In this document: one piece after another, positions 9,794-18,167 of the stretch
Layout of the letters: every line of letters begins with the position of its first letter
How positions within the stretch are numbered: position 1 is the stretch's first letter
From: Nocardia iowensis
GTDB lineage: Bacteria; Actinomycetota; Actinomycetes; Mycobacteriales; Mycobacteriaceae
Assembly (NCBI RefSeq): GCF_019222765.1
Contig: NZ_CP078145.1
Span: 4,712,001-4,776,000, forward strand
Length of the DNA: 64,000 bases
Reading direction: 5' to 3'
The notes under the pieces: model-generated
What the model was told of the DNA's origin: nothing
Databases searched by the model: none
What the model saw: only the letters and a program-made list of their open reading frames with translations
Program-made: the position numbers and the translations under genes

Positions 9794-10689
9794 GACTTCC
9801 ACACATGACATCCGGCGACATCGCGCCGCGAATAGCAAGGGGTGCGCGGAGCTTCGTCGTGGTGAGCGCATTCGTGCCCGCCGCGATGCTGTGCGCGGGG
9901 CGGTCCGACGCCGACGCGACGATGCCGCCGTGGTACGGCGATCTCGCGACCGGAAGCGCTGTACCGCAAGATATTTCGACCGGAAGTGCGATCGACGGCA
10001 CACCGCTGGCGCTGGAGCCGCCGATACCCCTGGCGGCCGCGAGCGGAATTCGCCACCTCGGTGATGTGACCGGACCCGAAGCGGGGGGTGAGATCCCAGC
10101 GCCCGCGACAAGTCCGGCCGTCCTCGGGCTCGACAGCGGCAGCCTGCTCACGGCCTGCGCCGGTAGCGCCGTGACCGGAGGTGCGTTGCTCCTGCTCGGG
10201 TCGGCCACGAGTTCCGGCGTGATCGGGCCGGGGATGCTCGCCCCGCCGTGGTTGGCGATGGTCGGCTCGGCGGGTTCGGTGATGGTTCCGCCGGGCATAG
10301 GCTCCGGCTTCGGCTCGAACGGGTCCTCGCTCGGCAGCGCCGCCGTCGGCAGCGCGGTCACCGGCAGTGCGATACTCACGTGTCTGCTGGCACTTGCCAC
10401 CGTCGCCCCACCCCCACCCACGCCCGCCTTTCCCCTCTTGATCCCGTCACCGGTGCCGAGTCCCCCGCTGTGGCCGGTGGCCGCGCCCGTCGTCGCGCCC
10501 GAATCATCAAGCACACCAGCACCATTCGAGCGCACTGCGGCTTTCCCGCTCACCCAGGAAGCCGCCCCCACCGCGGAACCCTTCGCGTGGAACATCCTCG
10601 AAATCGTCGTCCTGCTCATCGTGCTCGTGATCATCGCCTACCACGGTGCGTCAGAACCCAACCGGAAGAAAGTCAGATCGTCTCCATGA
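9790..10689 (+). CDS. Secreted or membrane-anchored GSA-repeat protein of unknown function
   Basis: 299 aa, not recognised. An Arg-containing N-terminus and hydrophobic SFVVVSAFVPAAMLCAG look like a signal peptide. The middle is low-complexity Gly/Ser/Ala/Pro with recurring GSAVTGSA-like units (LATGSAVPQ, STGSAIDG, GSAVTGGA, VGSAVTGSAI), then a Pro-rich stretch and a C-terminal membrane helix EIVVLLIVLVIIAY followed by a positively charged tail. That layout suggests a surface protein held by its C-terminus. It overlaps DUF4239 by ATGA. An opposite-strand reading frame covers most of it, but the signal peptide, tail anchor and coupling favour this strand. Confidence 0.55.
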   Translation: MRLPHMTSGDIAPRIARGARSFVVVSAFVPAAMLCAGRSDADATMPPWYGDLATGSAVPQDISTGSAIDGTPLALEPPIPLAAASGIRHLGDVTGPEAGGEIPAPATSPAVLGLDSGSLLTACAGSAVTGGALLLLGSATSSGVIGPGMLAPPWLAMVGSAGSVMVPPGIGSGFGSNGSSLGSAAVGSAVTGSAILTCLLALATVAPPPPTPAFPLLIPSPVPSPPLWPVAAPVVAPESSSTPAPFERTAAFPLTQEAAPTAEPFAWNILEIVVLLIVLVIIAYHGASEPNRKKVRSSP

Positions 10690-10735
10690 TCGGGCACCGC
10701 GAATTAGGGTGGGCAGCACCGGGATTCGAGGGCCC

Positions 10736-11143
10736 TCAGGCGTGCCGGGCGTCCCGGCCACCGTCCTCCTCGGCGGGACGGGCGGACTCGGCGGCTCGGC
10801 GCGCTCGGTGGCCGCGGGCGATCTCGGTGGCGAGGGCGTCGAGCGGCTGGGCGAATTGTGCCAGCGGATCGGCCAGGCCGGTGAGCCAGGACTGGGCCGC
10901 CGCTATGCCGGTGGGGTCGAGGGCATAGAGCCGACGGGTGCCTTCCGCGCGGACGCTCACCAGTCCGGCGGCACGAAGCACCTTGAGATGCTGGGAGACG
11001 CCGGGCTGAGAAATCCGCGTGTGCCCTTGCACGGCGACGACGACGGCGCCCGCGGGCTGTTCGCCGGTCGCCACCAACTCGAGGATGTAGCGACGGACCG
11101 GGTCGCCGAGTGCCTCGAAGATCTTCGCCGGGGAGTGGACCAT
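10736..11143 (-). CDS. ArsR-family transcriptional regulator
   Basis: 135 aa. The winged helix is seen in AKIFEALGDPVRRYILELV and ISQPGVSQHLKVLRAAGLV with a basic wing (EGTRRLYALDP). There is no cysteine cluster for metal sensing, so it is the non-metal, SRPBCC-associated type. It is the second gene after the SRPBCC protein, with ATG and TGA overlapping at 11141-11145. It probably represses the pair through the palindrome upstream of the SRPBCC start. The C-terminus is charged and low-complexity. Confidence 0.87.
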   Translation of the reverse strand: MVHSPAKIFEALGDPVRRYILELVATGEQPAGAVVVAVQGHTRISQPGVSQHLKVLRAAGLVSVRAEGTRRLYALDPTGIAAAQSWLTGLADPLAQFAQPLDALATEIARGHRARRAAESARPAEEDGGRDARHA

Positions 11144-11799
11144 CAGGACTGCGGGCCGTCCTCGGGTTCGGTGGTGTAGAAAACCACCGTCTGCTCCGCG
11201 GCCGCGTGCGCGGTGGCAGGGTCCTCGCCGTCACCGACCGCCGCGTCCGCCCAGCCGACGGCCGCGGCCCGGATGAACTCCTTGCCTTCGGCAGTGGTGT
11301 GGATGGTCAGCGCCGCAGCCCGATCCATCGCCGCTCCGCTCGACAGGTACAGGCCCAGACCCATCAGCGCGAGGTCCCAGCCGACGCCGACCGCACCGGG
11401 ACCGAATTGCGACCACAGGTCCGGGTCGACCGGCGCCTCGTGTACCAGTTCCAGCAGGGTGCCCTCGTCGACGGGGCTCAGCGTGACCTCCAGCCACGAC
11501 ACCTGCGGGCCCATCTCCCAGGTGACGGCGAACCGTCGCGGCTCCTCGCACTGCTCGACGACGCCGTTGGCGTTGCCCTCGATCTGATAGTGACCGCCGA
11601 GCTTCAGCTCGCCGCTGACCGGCAGGAACCAGCGCGGCAGTCGCTCGGCATTGGTCAGCGCGTCCCAGAGGTCGGCCCCGTCGGTGGCGTAGGCGCGCCG
11701 GGCGACAGCGATCTTGGTCGGTGTGCCGTCCCGGGAGCCGGTACGGACTTCGCGGGCGACGAGCCCGGCGATGGCGGCGGGGTCGGTCAGCAGGGGCAT
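11143..11799 (-). CDS. SRPBCC (AHSA1-like) domain protein
   Basis: 218 aa with the AHSA1/START-like signature: DLWDALTNAERLPRWFLPV, then GGHYQIEGNANGVVEQCEEPRRFAVTWE and a helical C-terminal half that lines a hydrophobic ligand cavity in this fold. Such proteins are routinely paired with ArsR regulators in actinobacteria, as here; their ligands are mostly unknown. Cytoplasmic. The ATG at 11799 follows an AAGGAG at about 11806-11811 (read on the minus strand). First gene of the pair with arsR. Confidence 0.82.
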   Translation of the reverse strand: MPLLTDPAAIAGLVAREVRTGSRDGTPTKIAVARRAYATDGADLWDALTNAERLPRWFLPVSGELKLGGHYQIEGNANGVVEQCEEPRRFAVTWEMGPQVSWLEVTLSPVDEGTLLELVHEAPVDPDLWSQFGPGAVGVGWDLALMGLGLYLSSGAAMDRAAALTIHTTAEGKEFIRAAAVGWADAAVGDGEDPATAHAAAEQTVVFYTTEPEDGPQS

Positions 11800-11812
11800 A
11801 ACGTCTCCTTAG

Positions 11813-11828
11813 ATAAGTTGCCGCTTAT
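11813..11828. promoter_or_regulatory. ArsR-type operator upstream of the SRPBCC gene
   Basis: ATAAG-TTGCCG-CTTAT: perfect 5-bp arms with a 6-bp centre, 13 bp before the SRPBCC start codon and next to its ribosome binding site. The ATAAG...CTTAT shape is that of many ArsR-family sites. Binding by the ArsR protein at 10736-11143 is inference. Confidence 0.65.
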
Positions 11829-11869
11829 ATTAGCTCCTGCACTGCTCCTCCGCTATGGGTTCGTCCGCA

Positions 11870-14800
11870 CTACGAACGCAGCGGCGCGTGCCGCAGGCTT
11901 TCCCCCGTCCGCCACAGCAAGCCGAGTACGCGTTGCTCCGGCGGATGGCCGCAACCGAGCAGTCGGTTGCAGTGCATGTGCACGAAGCTGCGCGCCAATT
12001 CCAGCCGCGACCGGCCCAGTTCACCGCGATCGGCGAGAGCGTCGAGACGGGAGGCGCTCGCCCGCACGTGGATTCGGCGGCGCGCGAGCACCGCGGCGAT
12101 CGCGTCCCCACCGGGTTGATCGGACAACCACCCGGGATCGCCGAGCATCGACCGGAGGATCGGCTGCTGACTGCGGTACTCCTCGGAGGTGGCGCGTCGA
12201 TCTAGCACCCCGCGCCGGAAGAGCTCGTCCCGCTCCGCCTCGTCCAAGCCGAGCGCGGCGACCAGATCGGCCACCGTGTACACGCCGAGCAATGTGCGAT
12301 CCAGCTCGATCGCGTGCTGATCGATCAGCGCCAGCAGGTCGAGCACGGCGACGCTGTCGGCGGCGAACAAGTCTTCGGCCACCGCCATGCCCGCCGCGCC
12401 GCCGTAACGCTCCACCTCCTGGTCATAGGTGTCCAGGCCCACCCGGCGGCAGAACCCGTTGGCCACCAACGCGTTTCCCCACCGCAGCAGCGTGGGCGCC
12501 AGCTTGTCCGCGAGCTGGTCGGCAGCGCCGTGCCAGCGAATTCGAAGGTGCGGATCGGGATCGGCATACCGCATGAAGAACCAGCTGTCCGCCGATCCGT
12601 CCGCGACGACCTGCGCGCAGAACGTGCGGATCTGCTCGGCGAGCAAATCCTCCTCGAAGGTCGGCACGTGGTAGAGCTTCGCGAACAACCAATCGCTGCC
12701 CGGTGGACGCAGACGTTCGACACCCGACGACCGGGCGGCGCGGCCCGACGCCCGCACCGGCTCGGTCGGTGCTTCGACGGCATCGAGCACCACCGGCACC
12801 ACGATTTCACTGACGTAGTGCCCATCCGGCCCGCACAGCCACGCCTGATCCGGCGCGGGCAATGCTTCGTCCAGGTACAACCGGCCACCGGGGGTGCGGC
12901 GGGCTTCGGCGCGGAGCTGTTCGACCTGGTCGGGGGCGTCGAGATCGAGCAGCAGGCGGTGGTCGGCCATCGTCAGGTACACATACCGCGGCGGCTGCCA
13001 CCGGCCCCGCCATGCGGCGAAGGTTTCCGCGAAGGACGCGGCCAGGTCGTCGGCATTCACCCGCCAGCGGGCCGGTGCCAAAATGATCCGGCCTACCTGA
13101 ACCCTTGGCAGGAAAGGGAATCCGGCCACCGGACCCCAGTCGAAGGTGGCGGGTACCGCCCGCCCGCTGCGGTTGATCTCGTCCAGAAAACGCACGACCG
13201 CCGGTGCCGCCTGCGAATTGAGCATGTGCCCCGCGCAGGCAACGACCTCATGCCCGGTCCGCGGCCACCGCACCACGAACCGATCATCCCGCAGGCCGAC
13301 AACCAATTCGGCCAACGGAACCACGCGGTCGGACCGCCCACCGGGCGTCGTGTCGAAGGCGAGCTCCCACTCCCGTACCAGCGGCCGGATCGTCACGTTC
13401 GCCAGTCGGCCGGGTCTCGGCAGATAACTGACCTCGGCCCACAGCCTTCCGGGTCGGCAAGCGGCCTCGGCCGCCGCGGCGGTCCGCAGCGCCGCATCGG
13501 CCGCTGGCCCGATCAGGTCGGCGAAGCGGCCGAGCACGCGTCCGGCCGCCGAAGCACCCATATTGGGACCGACCGCAACTCGGAAGTCCCCGGCATCGAC
13601 CGCCGCGGCCGACTCGGCGACCACGAACAGTGAAATATCCATGGAGGTAGTAGCTTTCGCCGCGTCGAGCGGTTGCAACTCCAATTCGGCAATAGTGGCC
13701 GCATCGAGCTCGACCACCTGCCTGCCATCCTTGATCGCGTTGAGCGCCAGCTCGGTAAGTGTGCGCTGGCGCAGCTGCCGTCGGCTGTCGTCCGGCGTGG
13801 TGTTGTCGAACTGACCTGGGGCGCCGAGCCCGATCTCCGGGTCGAGCAGTTCCAGCAGCGCTACCTCCCGTTCGGCTCCGTAGCGGTCGAGGAAGGCGGT
13901 GCGGTAGCTGTCCAGATGGGTCAGGCCGGTCGGCCACGAGGTCAGCCGCAGTGTGAGTTCGGCGGCGCGGGCCGCTTCGGTCGCTACGGCACGGTTGATC
14001 GTTCGTCCGGCCAGCGGTGTGCCCATATCCGTCTGGAACGGGCCTTTGGGCGTCGGCACCGAATGCACCGACTGTGCTCGGTCCACCAGCTTCGGATATC
14101 GGGCCGCGGCCTGGTCATTGTCGAGCCGGTCCCAGGTCGCTAGTTCGTCGAGCAGTTCGTCGAGCGCCGCCGCGTCGTCGGAGGCCGCTGGGATCTCGGC
14201 GAGCCTGCGCGCCACATAGCGGGCCGGTTCGGCGGCGGTGAGTGGCGGCCGCAAGTCGGTCAGCAACAGGGTTTGTTCCCACAGCTGGTCCAGCAGCCGC
14301 TCCACCTTTTCGGTTGTCGCCCCGAACACACCGGTCAGCTCGGCGACCAAATCGCTGTAGGGCAACGGGGTTCGCGCGCACTCCAGTGCCCGCCGCACCG
14401 CCGCGGTGGCTCGTAGCGACATCGGCCGACCGCGTTCAGCATCGTCGCCAATGGGTGTGCGCTCACTCAGGAACACCCGGTCGGCCTGGACGAACGCCGC
14501 TGGATTCGTGAACAGGCGCAGCCGCGAACGCACGTCCGCGCGCTGCTCCATGGTGTGCACGAAGTCGAGCAGCCAGCCCATGTCCGGCCTGGTGCGCACG
14601 ATCCCGGGCGCGTCGGCGATGGCCAGGTCCGTCTCGTCACCCCAGCCCGCGAGTCCGACACCGGCGAACAGGCCGAACGGTGTCGGCCTACTCGACATCC
14701 TGATCAGGTACCGCTGGAGTTTGCCCGCCAGCCGCCTACGGGCGCGAGCATCGGCGACCGGCCGCTCCAAGGCGCGCAGCAGGTCGCCGCCGCCCACCGC

Positions 14801-14974
14801 GAGCGCCCGCTGCATCCTCGGGTCGGCAGGCACCAGCGTGCCCGGCGCGGTCTCGGTCGGCCAGTCCGGTGTCGCGGCGCCACCGAGCGCCAGATACTCC
14901 TCGATCGGCAGTAGCGGCGCGCGGACCAGCAGCCAGTCCAGCGGGCGATACAGCTTCGATCCGGTCATCGCCAT
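11870..14974 (-). CDS. lanB: Class I lanthipeptide dehydratase, full length
   Basis: 1034 aa. LanB enzymes glutamylate Ser/Thr of the precursor using Glu-tRNA and then eliminate glutamate to give dehydroalanine/dehydrobutyrine. The N-terminal 750 residues are the glutamylation domain (KLYRPLDWLLVRAP, MSSRPTPFGLFAGV, AEVSYLPRPGRLANV). The last 270, from DWLFAKLYHV through FFMRYADPDPHLRIRWHG, are the SpaB_C elimination domain. Both halves are in one protein, unlike split thiopeptide-type enzymes. It is the last gene of the minus-strand lanA2-lanA1-lanC2-lanC1-lanB operon, starting 9 bp after lanC1 with GAGGAG as ribosome binding site. Target residues are inferred to be those in the two adjacent precursors. 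Confidence 0.92.
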   Translation of the reverse strand: MAMTGSKLYRPLDWLLVRAPLLPIEEYLALGGAATPDWPTETAPGTLVPADPRMQRALAVGGGDLLRALERPVADARARRRLAGKLQRYLIRMSSRPTPFGLFAGVGLAGWGDETDLAIADAPGIVRTRPDMGWLLDFVHTMEQRADVRSRLRLFTNPAAFVQADRVFLSERTPIGDDAERGRPMSLRATAAVRRALECARTPLPYSDLVAELTGVFGATTEKVERLLDQLWEQTLLLTDLRPPLTAAEPARYVARRLAEIPAASDDAAALDELLDELATWDRLDNDQAAARYPKLVDRAQSVHSVPTPKGPFQTDMGTPLAGRTINRAVATEAARAAELTLRLTSWPTGLTHLDSYRTAFLDRYGAEREVALLELLDPEIGLGAPGQFDNTTPDDSRRQLRQRTLTELALNAIKDGRQVVELDAATIAELELQPLDAAKATTSMDISLFVVAESAAAVDAGDFRVAVGPNMGASAAGRVLGRFADLIGPAADAALRTAAAAEAACRPGRLWAEVSYLPRPGRLANVTIRPLVREWELAFDTTPGGRSDRVVPLAELVVGLRDDRFVVRWPRTGHEVVACAGHMLNSQAAPAVVRFLDEINRSGRAVPATFDWGPVAGFPFLPRVQVGRIILAPARWRVNADDLAASFAETFAAWRGRWQPPRYVYLTMADHRLLLDLDAPDQVEQLRAEARRTPGGRLYLDEALPAPDQAWLCGPDGHYVSEIVVPVVLDAVEAPTEPVRASGRAARSSGVERLRPPGSDWLFAKLYHVPTFEEDLLAEQIRTFCAQVVADGSADSWFFMRYADPDPHLRIRWHGAADQLADKLAPTLLRWGNALVANGFCRRVGLDTYDQEVERYGGAAGMAVAEDLFAADSVAVLDLLALIDQHAIELDRTLLGVYTVADLVAALGLDEAERDELFRRGVLDRRATSEEYRSQQPILRSMLGDPGWLSDQPGGDAIAAVLARRRIHVRASASRLDALADRGELGRSRLELARSFVHMHCNRLLGCGHPPEQRVLGLLWRTGESLRHAPLRS

Positions 14975-14983
14975 CTCATCTCC

Positions 14984-16255
14984 TCAGGCCAGCAACAACA
15001 TTCGGTCCCAGGCCGGCGGCACATCCGTACCCGCGGCGAGCAGGGCGAGGGCAGGCCCGGCGGCGCCGTCGAGCAGGCCGGGGCGGTCTTGCGGATCCTC
15101 GCCGCAAAAGCGGAAGCCGAACGGGTATCCCGGGTCGTAGAGGTCAAGCAGCAGGTCGGTCAGGGCAACGGTGGCCCGGGCAAATCTCGCGTCGCCGGTG
15201 TCCTGGGTGAAGCGGGCGGTGATCTGCAAGAGCCCGGCGATGCCGTGGCACAGTCCAGGTGAGGTGTCGGGGTCCGGCACCGAGGCGAGGCGCAGCCACG
15301 CGGCGGCCATCGCGTCCACCGCGAGCGCCCGCAGCTCAGCGTCAGCTATTGCCTTGCCCGCCAACCACAACGCCCGGGCGACTCCCGGACCGCCGTAGCA
15401 CCAGGCGTTGCGCGCAGCCGGCGCGCCGACCGCCGTCCCGCGAGGTAACGCGACCCCTTTCGGCCAATTCGGCCCGTACTCGTCATCGACCCGTTGTGCC
15501 GCCAGCCAATGCGCGACGGTGGTGATCGATGCACGTTGTCCGGCAACGGAAACGCCGTCGAGTTCGGCGAGCGCCAGCAGTGCGAGCGGGCCCGGCACAC
15601 CATGTGCGAGACCGCAGTTGAGCACACCGCCGGGAAACGATTCGGCCATCGGGGTTCCCGGAGCGATGCGCGATGGCGGGGTGTACCAGTTGGGTACACC
15701 GGCATCCCAGCGGCATACGGCCACCAAAGCGGTCAGCACGGCCCGCAGGGCCTGCTTCGCTTCCGCGATCTCCCGGCGCCGCAACAGGTATGCGCCGATC
15801 CCGGCGAGGCCGGAAATGATGTCGAAGGCTTCGAACGGCAGTCCGCGCGGCGCGTGTGTCACCGCGTCCGCGCGGGCGATGGCGTTGCGGATGACGAGGC
15901 GGTCCACATCCGCGAGCAGGTGCCGATAGCGGGCGCCGTCGCGGGACAAGGTCGCGGTCGCGAACGCTACCCCGGCAAGCCCGTCGAACAGGCCGGGAAA
16001 GCCGAACCCGGCCTGCGCGATATCGCCGACCGCCGCGCCGAGACACCGGTGGGCAGCCGATTCCCAGTCGTGCCCGGTGAACTGGCCGAGTAACAGCGCG
16101 CAGCCAACGGCCCCGGACGCACCGTCGCGCAAACGGGTCGGCCGGTGCGTCGCGGGCGGCAGACTGTCCGGCGTGGCGAGGCGAGCGGCCACCTCCCGCG
16201 CCACCGCGACGGCACGCGCCGCGGTCGCGGTCGGCACCACACTCCCCCAGGTCAT
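14984..16255 (-). CDS. lanC: Lanthionine synthetase C-family cyclase (copy 1)
   Basis: 423 aa. LanC cyclases bind zinc and join Cys thiols to dehydrated residues to form (methyl)lanthionine. The zinc ligands are visible as WCYGGPG (C286) and LCHGIAG (C336-H337). The conserved NCGLAHGVPGPLALLALAE and SGLAGIGAYLL repeats of the alpha/alpha toroid are also present. Start at ATG 16255 (MTWGSVVP), 11 bp after the second cyclase stops; an upstream in-frame ATG at 16294 would overlap that gene. It is clearly homologous to the neighbouring copy throughout, so the pair arose by tandem duplication. Confidence 0.92.
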   Translation of the reverse strand: MTWGSVVPTATAARAVAVAREVAARLATPDSLPPATHRPTRLRDGASGAVGCALLLGQFTGHDWESAAHRCLGAAVGDIAQAGFGFPGLFDGLAGVAFATATLSRDGARYRHLLADVDRLVIRNAIARADAVTHAPRGLPFEAFDIISGLAGIGAYLLRRREIAEAKQALRAVLTALVAVCRWDAGVPNWYTPPSRIAPGTPMAESFPGGVLNCGLAHGVPGPLALLALAELDGVSVAGQRASITTVAHWLAAQRVDDEYGPNWPKGVALPRGTAVGAPAARNAWCYGGPGVARALWLAGKAIADAELRALAVDAMAAAWLRLASVPDPDTSPGLCHGIAGLLQITARFTQDTGDARFARATVALTDLLLDLYDPGYPFGFRFCGEDPQDRPGLLDGAAGPALALLAAGTDVPPAWDRMLLLA

Positions 16256-16266
16256 TCGGTCTCTTC

Positions 16267-17550
16267 TCAGGCCAGCAGCAACGTGCGGTCCCACTCGGGT
16301 GGGGCGTCGGTGGCAGCGGCGAGCAGGGCGAGAGCAACCCCGGCCGCACCGTCGAGCAGACCGGGATCGTCTGTGGCTGTGCCGTTTTCGGTGAGTGCGG
16401 GGTAGCCGAACCGGCGGTGCGGCTGGAACATCGCCAACAGCTGGCTGGTCAGGGTGGCGGCAGCGGCAGCGAACACCGCCTCGCCGGTGTCATGCGCGAA
16501 CCGCAGCGTGATCTGCAGCAGCCCGGCCACCCCGTGGCACAGCCCGGGCGAGGCATCGATGCGCCGAACATCCGCAGGACGACGGAACACCGCGGTCATG
16601 CTGTCCACCGCGAGCGCGCCCAATTCCGGGTCCGCCAACGCAGTCCCGGCCAGCCACAGCGCTCGGGCAACCCCAGGACTGCCGTAGCACCATGCGTTGT
16701 GGGTCGGACCGTAGGCACGCGGCGGGGCTCCGGTCGCGTCCGGCATGGGGATTCCGGTGGGCCAGTTCGGCCCCCATTCGTCGTCGCTTCGATGGGCGGC
16801 CAACCAGCGTGCCGCCCGCTCGATCGCCGCTCGCTGGCCTGGCACGGAGATGCCCGACATCTCGGCCAGCGCCAGCACCGCCAGCGGGCCCGGGACCCCA
16901 TGCGCGAGGCCGCAATTGAGCACGCCGGTGGGATAGGAACGCGACATCGGCGTGTTCGGAATCATCACGGAGGCCGGTGTGTGCCAGTTGGGCAGTCCCT
17001 CGCTTTCACCACAGAGGCCCACCAGCCCGGTGAGCACGTGGCGCAACGCGGCCTCGGCTTGCGGTTCGTCTTTGCGGCACAACAGGTATGCGCCGATGCC
17101 CGCCAACCCGGAGATGGCGTCGAACGCGGCGAACGGCAGACCGGCCGGGGCTCGGGCGACCGTGCGGCCGAGTGCGGCCGCCGATGTCGCGATGGCGCCG
17201 TCCAAGCCGGTCAGGAGACGTTGATATCGGGTGCCGTCCCTGGACAGGGCGTGGGCCGCGAACGCCATTTCACACAGCCCGCCGAACAAGCCGAGCACTC
17301 CGCGCTCGGTCTGCTCGACGGTCCGTGCGGCGGCGGTCAGGTGGCTGTGCGAGCGCCGTGCCCAATCCTGTTCCGGCAGCGAGCAATCCAGCTGACCGAA
17401 CAACACGGCACGCCCCGCGTTGTGCGGTGGAACCGCCAATTCGGCGGCGCACAGCCGTTCGCCCACTTCCGTGGACATGGCGATGGCCGAGGCCGCCAGG
17501 TCCGCGGGCAGCACGCTCCGCCACGCTCGCCCGGCGGCGTGGGATTCCAT
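16267..17550 (-). CDS. lanC: Lanthionine synthetase C-family cyclase (copy 2)
   Basis: 427 aa, a paralogue of the next gene. It keeps WCYGSPG (C288) and LCHGVAG (C338-H339), and NCGLAHGVPGPLAVLALAEM. Where copy 1 has GLAGVAFA in an N-terminal repeat, this copy has GLCEMAFA, adding an extra Cys. The ATG follows GGAGGGAG and lies 21 bp after the lanA1 stop. Both copies have an intact zinc site, so both could be active. One per precursor, or ordered ring closure, are the simple hypotheses for keeping two. Confidence 0.92.
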   Translation of the reverse strand: MESHAAGRAWRSVLPADLAASAIAMSTEVGERLCAAELAVPPHNAGRAVLFGQLDCSLPEQDWARRSHSHLTAAARTVEQTERGVLGLFGGLCEMAFAAHALSRDGTRYQRLLTGLDGAIATSAAALGRTVARAPAGLPFAAFDAISGLAGIGAYLLCRKDEPQAEAALRHVLTGLVGLCGESEGLPNWHTPASVMIPNTPMSRSYPTGVLNCGLAHGVPGPLAVLALAEMSGISVPGQRAAIERAARWLAAHRSDDEWGPNWPTGIPMPDATGAPPRAYGPTHNAWCYGSPGVARALWLAGTALADPELGALAVDSMTAVFRRPADVRRIDASPGLCHGVAGLLQITLRFAHDTGEAVFAAAAATLTSQLLAMFQPHRRFGYPALTENGTATDDPGLLDGAAGVALALLAAATDAPPEWDRTLLLA

Positions 17551-17571
17551 CTGGATCTCCCTCCGGGCCGA

Positions 17572-17751
17572 TCAGCAGTACTTGGTGCAGCGTGGCGGGT
17601 GCTCGGTGTCGCAGGCAGAACCACAGGTCGCGCAGTGCGAGTCGGCACATGTTTCGAAATCGGATGTCCGTGCGGCCATGGCCGGGTCGAGCATCCGGAC
17701 GGCGTCGCCGATTCGAATATCGAGATCGAAATCATCAACTGGTGCGGACAT
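17572..17751 (-). CDS. lanA: Lanthipeptide precursor A1 (FDLD leader)
   Basis: 59 aa. The leader MSAPVDDFDLDIRIGD carries the F-x-L-D recognition element of class I leaders (FxLD-type lanthipeptides). The C-terminal part has six Cys (C35, C40, C43, C47, C55, C59) among eight Ser/Thr, for example DSHCATCGSACD and CTKYC, enough for several rings. No double-glycine or PxxG cleavage site is evident, so the leader/core border is uncertain; MAARTSDFE around residue 25-33 is a plausible junction. I chose the second ATG (17751), 6 nt from AAGAAGG, over the ATG at 17757. It is too short for most automatic callers. Confidence 0.88.
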   Translation of the reverse strand: MSAPVDDFDLDIRIGDAVRMLDPAMAARTSDFETCADSHCATCGSACDTEHPPRCTKYC

Positions 17752-17764
17752 ATTCATCCTTCTT

Positions 17765-17935
17765 TCAGCAAGTCCGTTCGGTGGTCTTGCACATCGGGTA
17801 ACTACTACATTCATCGGTGGGGCAGACGGCTTCGTTGGTCCGCATCACCAGCGGAGTGAGCTGGTCATTCGGATTCGGTGCCGGTACGTCACCCAGGCGA
17901 ATATCGAGATCGAATTCGTCTACCGGAGCGGACAT
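17765..17935 (-). CDS. lanA: Lanthipeptide precursor A2 (FDLD leader)
   Basis: 56 aa. Its first 16 residues, MSAPVDEFDLDIRLGD, match precursor A1 except for D7E and I14L, so the same dehydratase and cyclases should recognise both. The core region differs: four Cys (C38, C43, C49, C56) with Ser/Thr in PTDECSSYPMC and KTTERTC. It ends in Cys like A1. The ATG at 17935 follows GGAAGGAA. First gene of the operon, 13 bp before lanA1. The frame is open far upstream, but the leader match and ribosome binding site fix the start. A two-peptide product or two independent products are both possible. Confidence 0.88.
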   Translation of the reverse strand: MSAPVDEFDLDIRLGDVPAPNPNDQLTPLVMRTNEAVCPTDECSSYPMCKTTERTC

Positions 17936-18027
17936 TTTGTTCCTTCCCCGGCGGCCCGATTGCCGCCGCGTGGATTGCACGCCTCCCACCGTGCGGCACG
18001 CTGGCCCCTCGGCGATAGAGGAGGTGA

Positions 18028-18064
18028 CCGGGAATATCCGGGACGTTTTCCCGAAAGTTCCCGG
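18028..18064. promoter_or_regulatory. Long imperfect inverted repeat in the lanA2/lanT divergent region
   Basis: CCGGGAATATCCGGGA (18028-18043), a 5-bp spacer, then TCCCGAAAGTTCCCGG (18049-18064): 16-bp arms with three mismatches. It sits in the 208-bp gap between the divergent precursor operon and the exporter, where a shared promoter must lie. It could be an operator or a hairpin in the exporter leader. No regulator gene lies in the cluster itself. Confidence 0.5.
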
Positions 18065-18143
18065 CCGCAGTCCCTGCCGATCGGGCGGGCCGCCGAGCGA
18101 GCCTGGTGTGGTGCCATTACCGCGAACGACCCTGGAGGACAAG

Positions 18144-18167
18144 GTGAAAGCCACACCGACCGTATGA
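18144..18167 (+). CDS. Seven-codon mini-ORF coupled to the exporter gene
   Basis: A GTG at 18144, five bases after a strong GGAGG (18134-18138), opens a frame encoding seven residues (VKATPTV as read). It stops with TGA at 18165-18167, overlapping the ATG of the ABC exporter as ATGA. The exporter has no ribosome binding site of its own at that ATG, so translation probably enters through this mini-ORF. It may be a coupling device or an attenuator; the peptide itself need not matter. Confidence 0.5.
   Translation: MKATPTV

Noticed and set aside
9777..10634. Minus-strand frame opposite the GSA-repeat protein
   Set aside because: The plus strand has signal peptide, tail anchor and start/stop coupling with the upstream gene; the minus frame has none of these.
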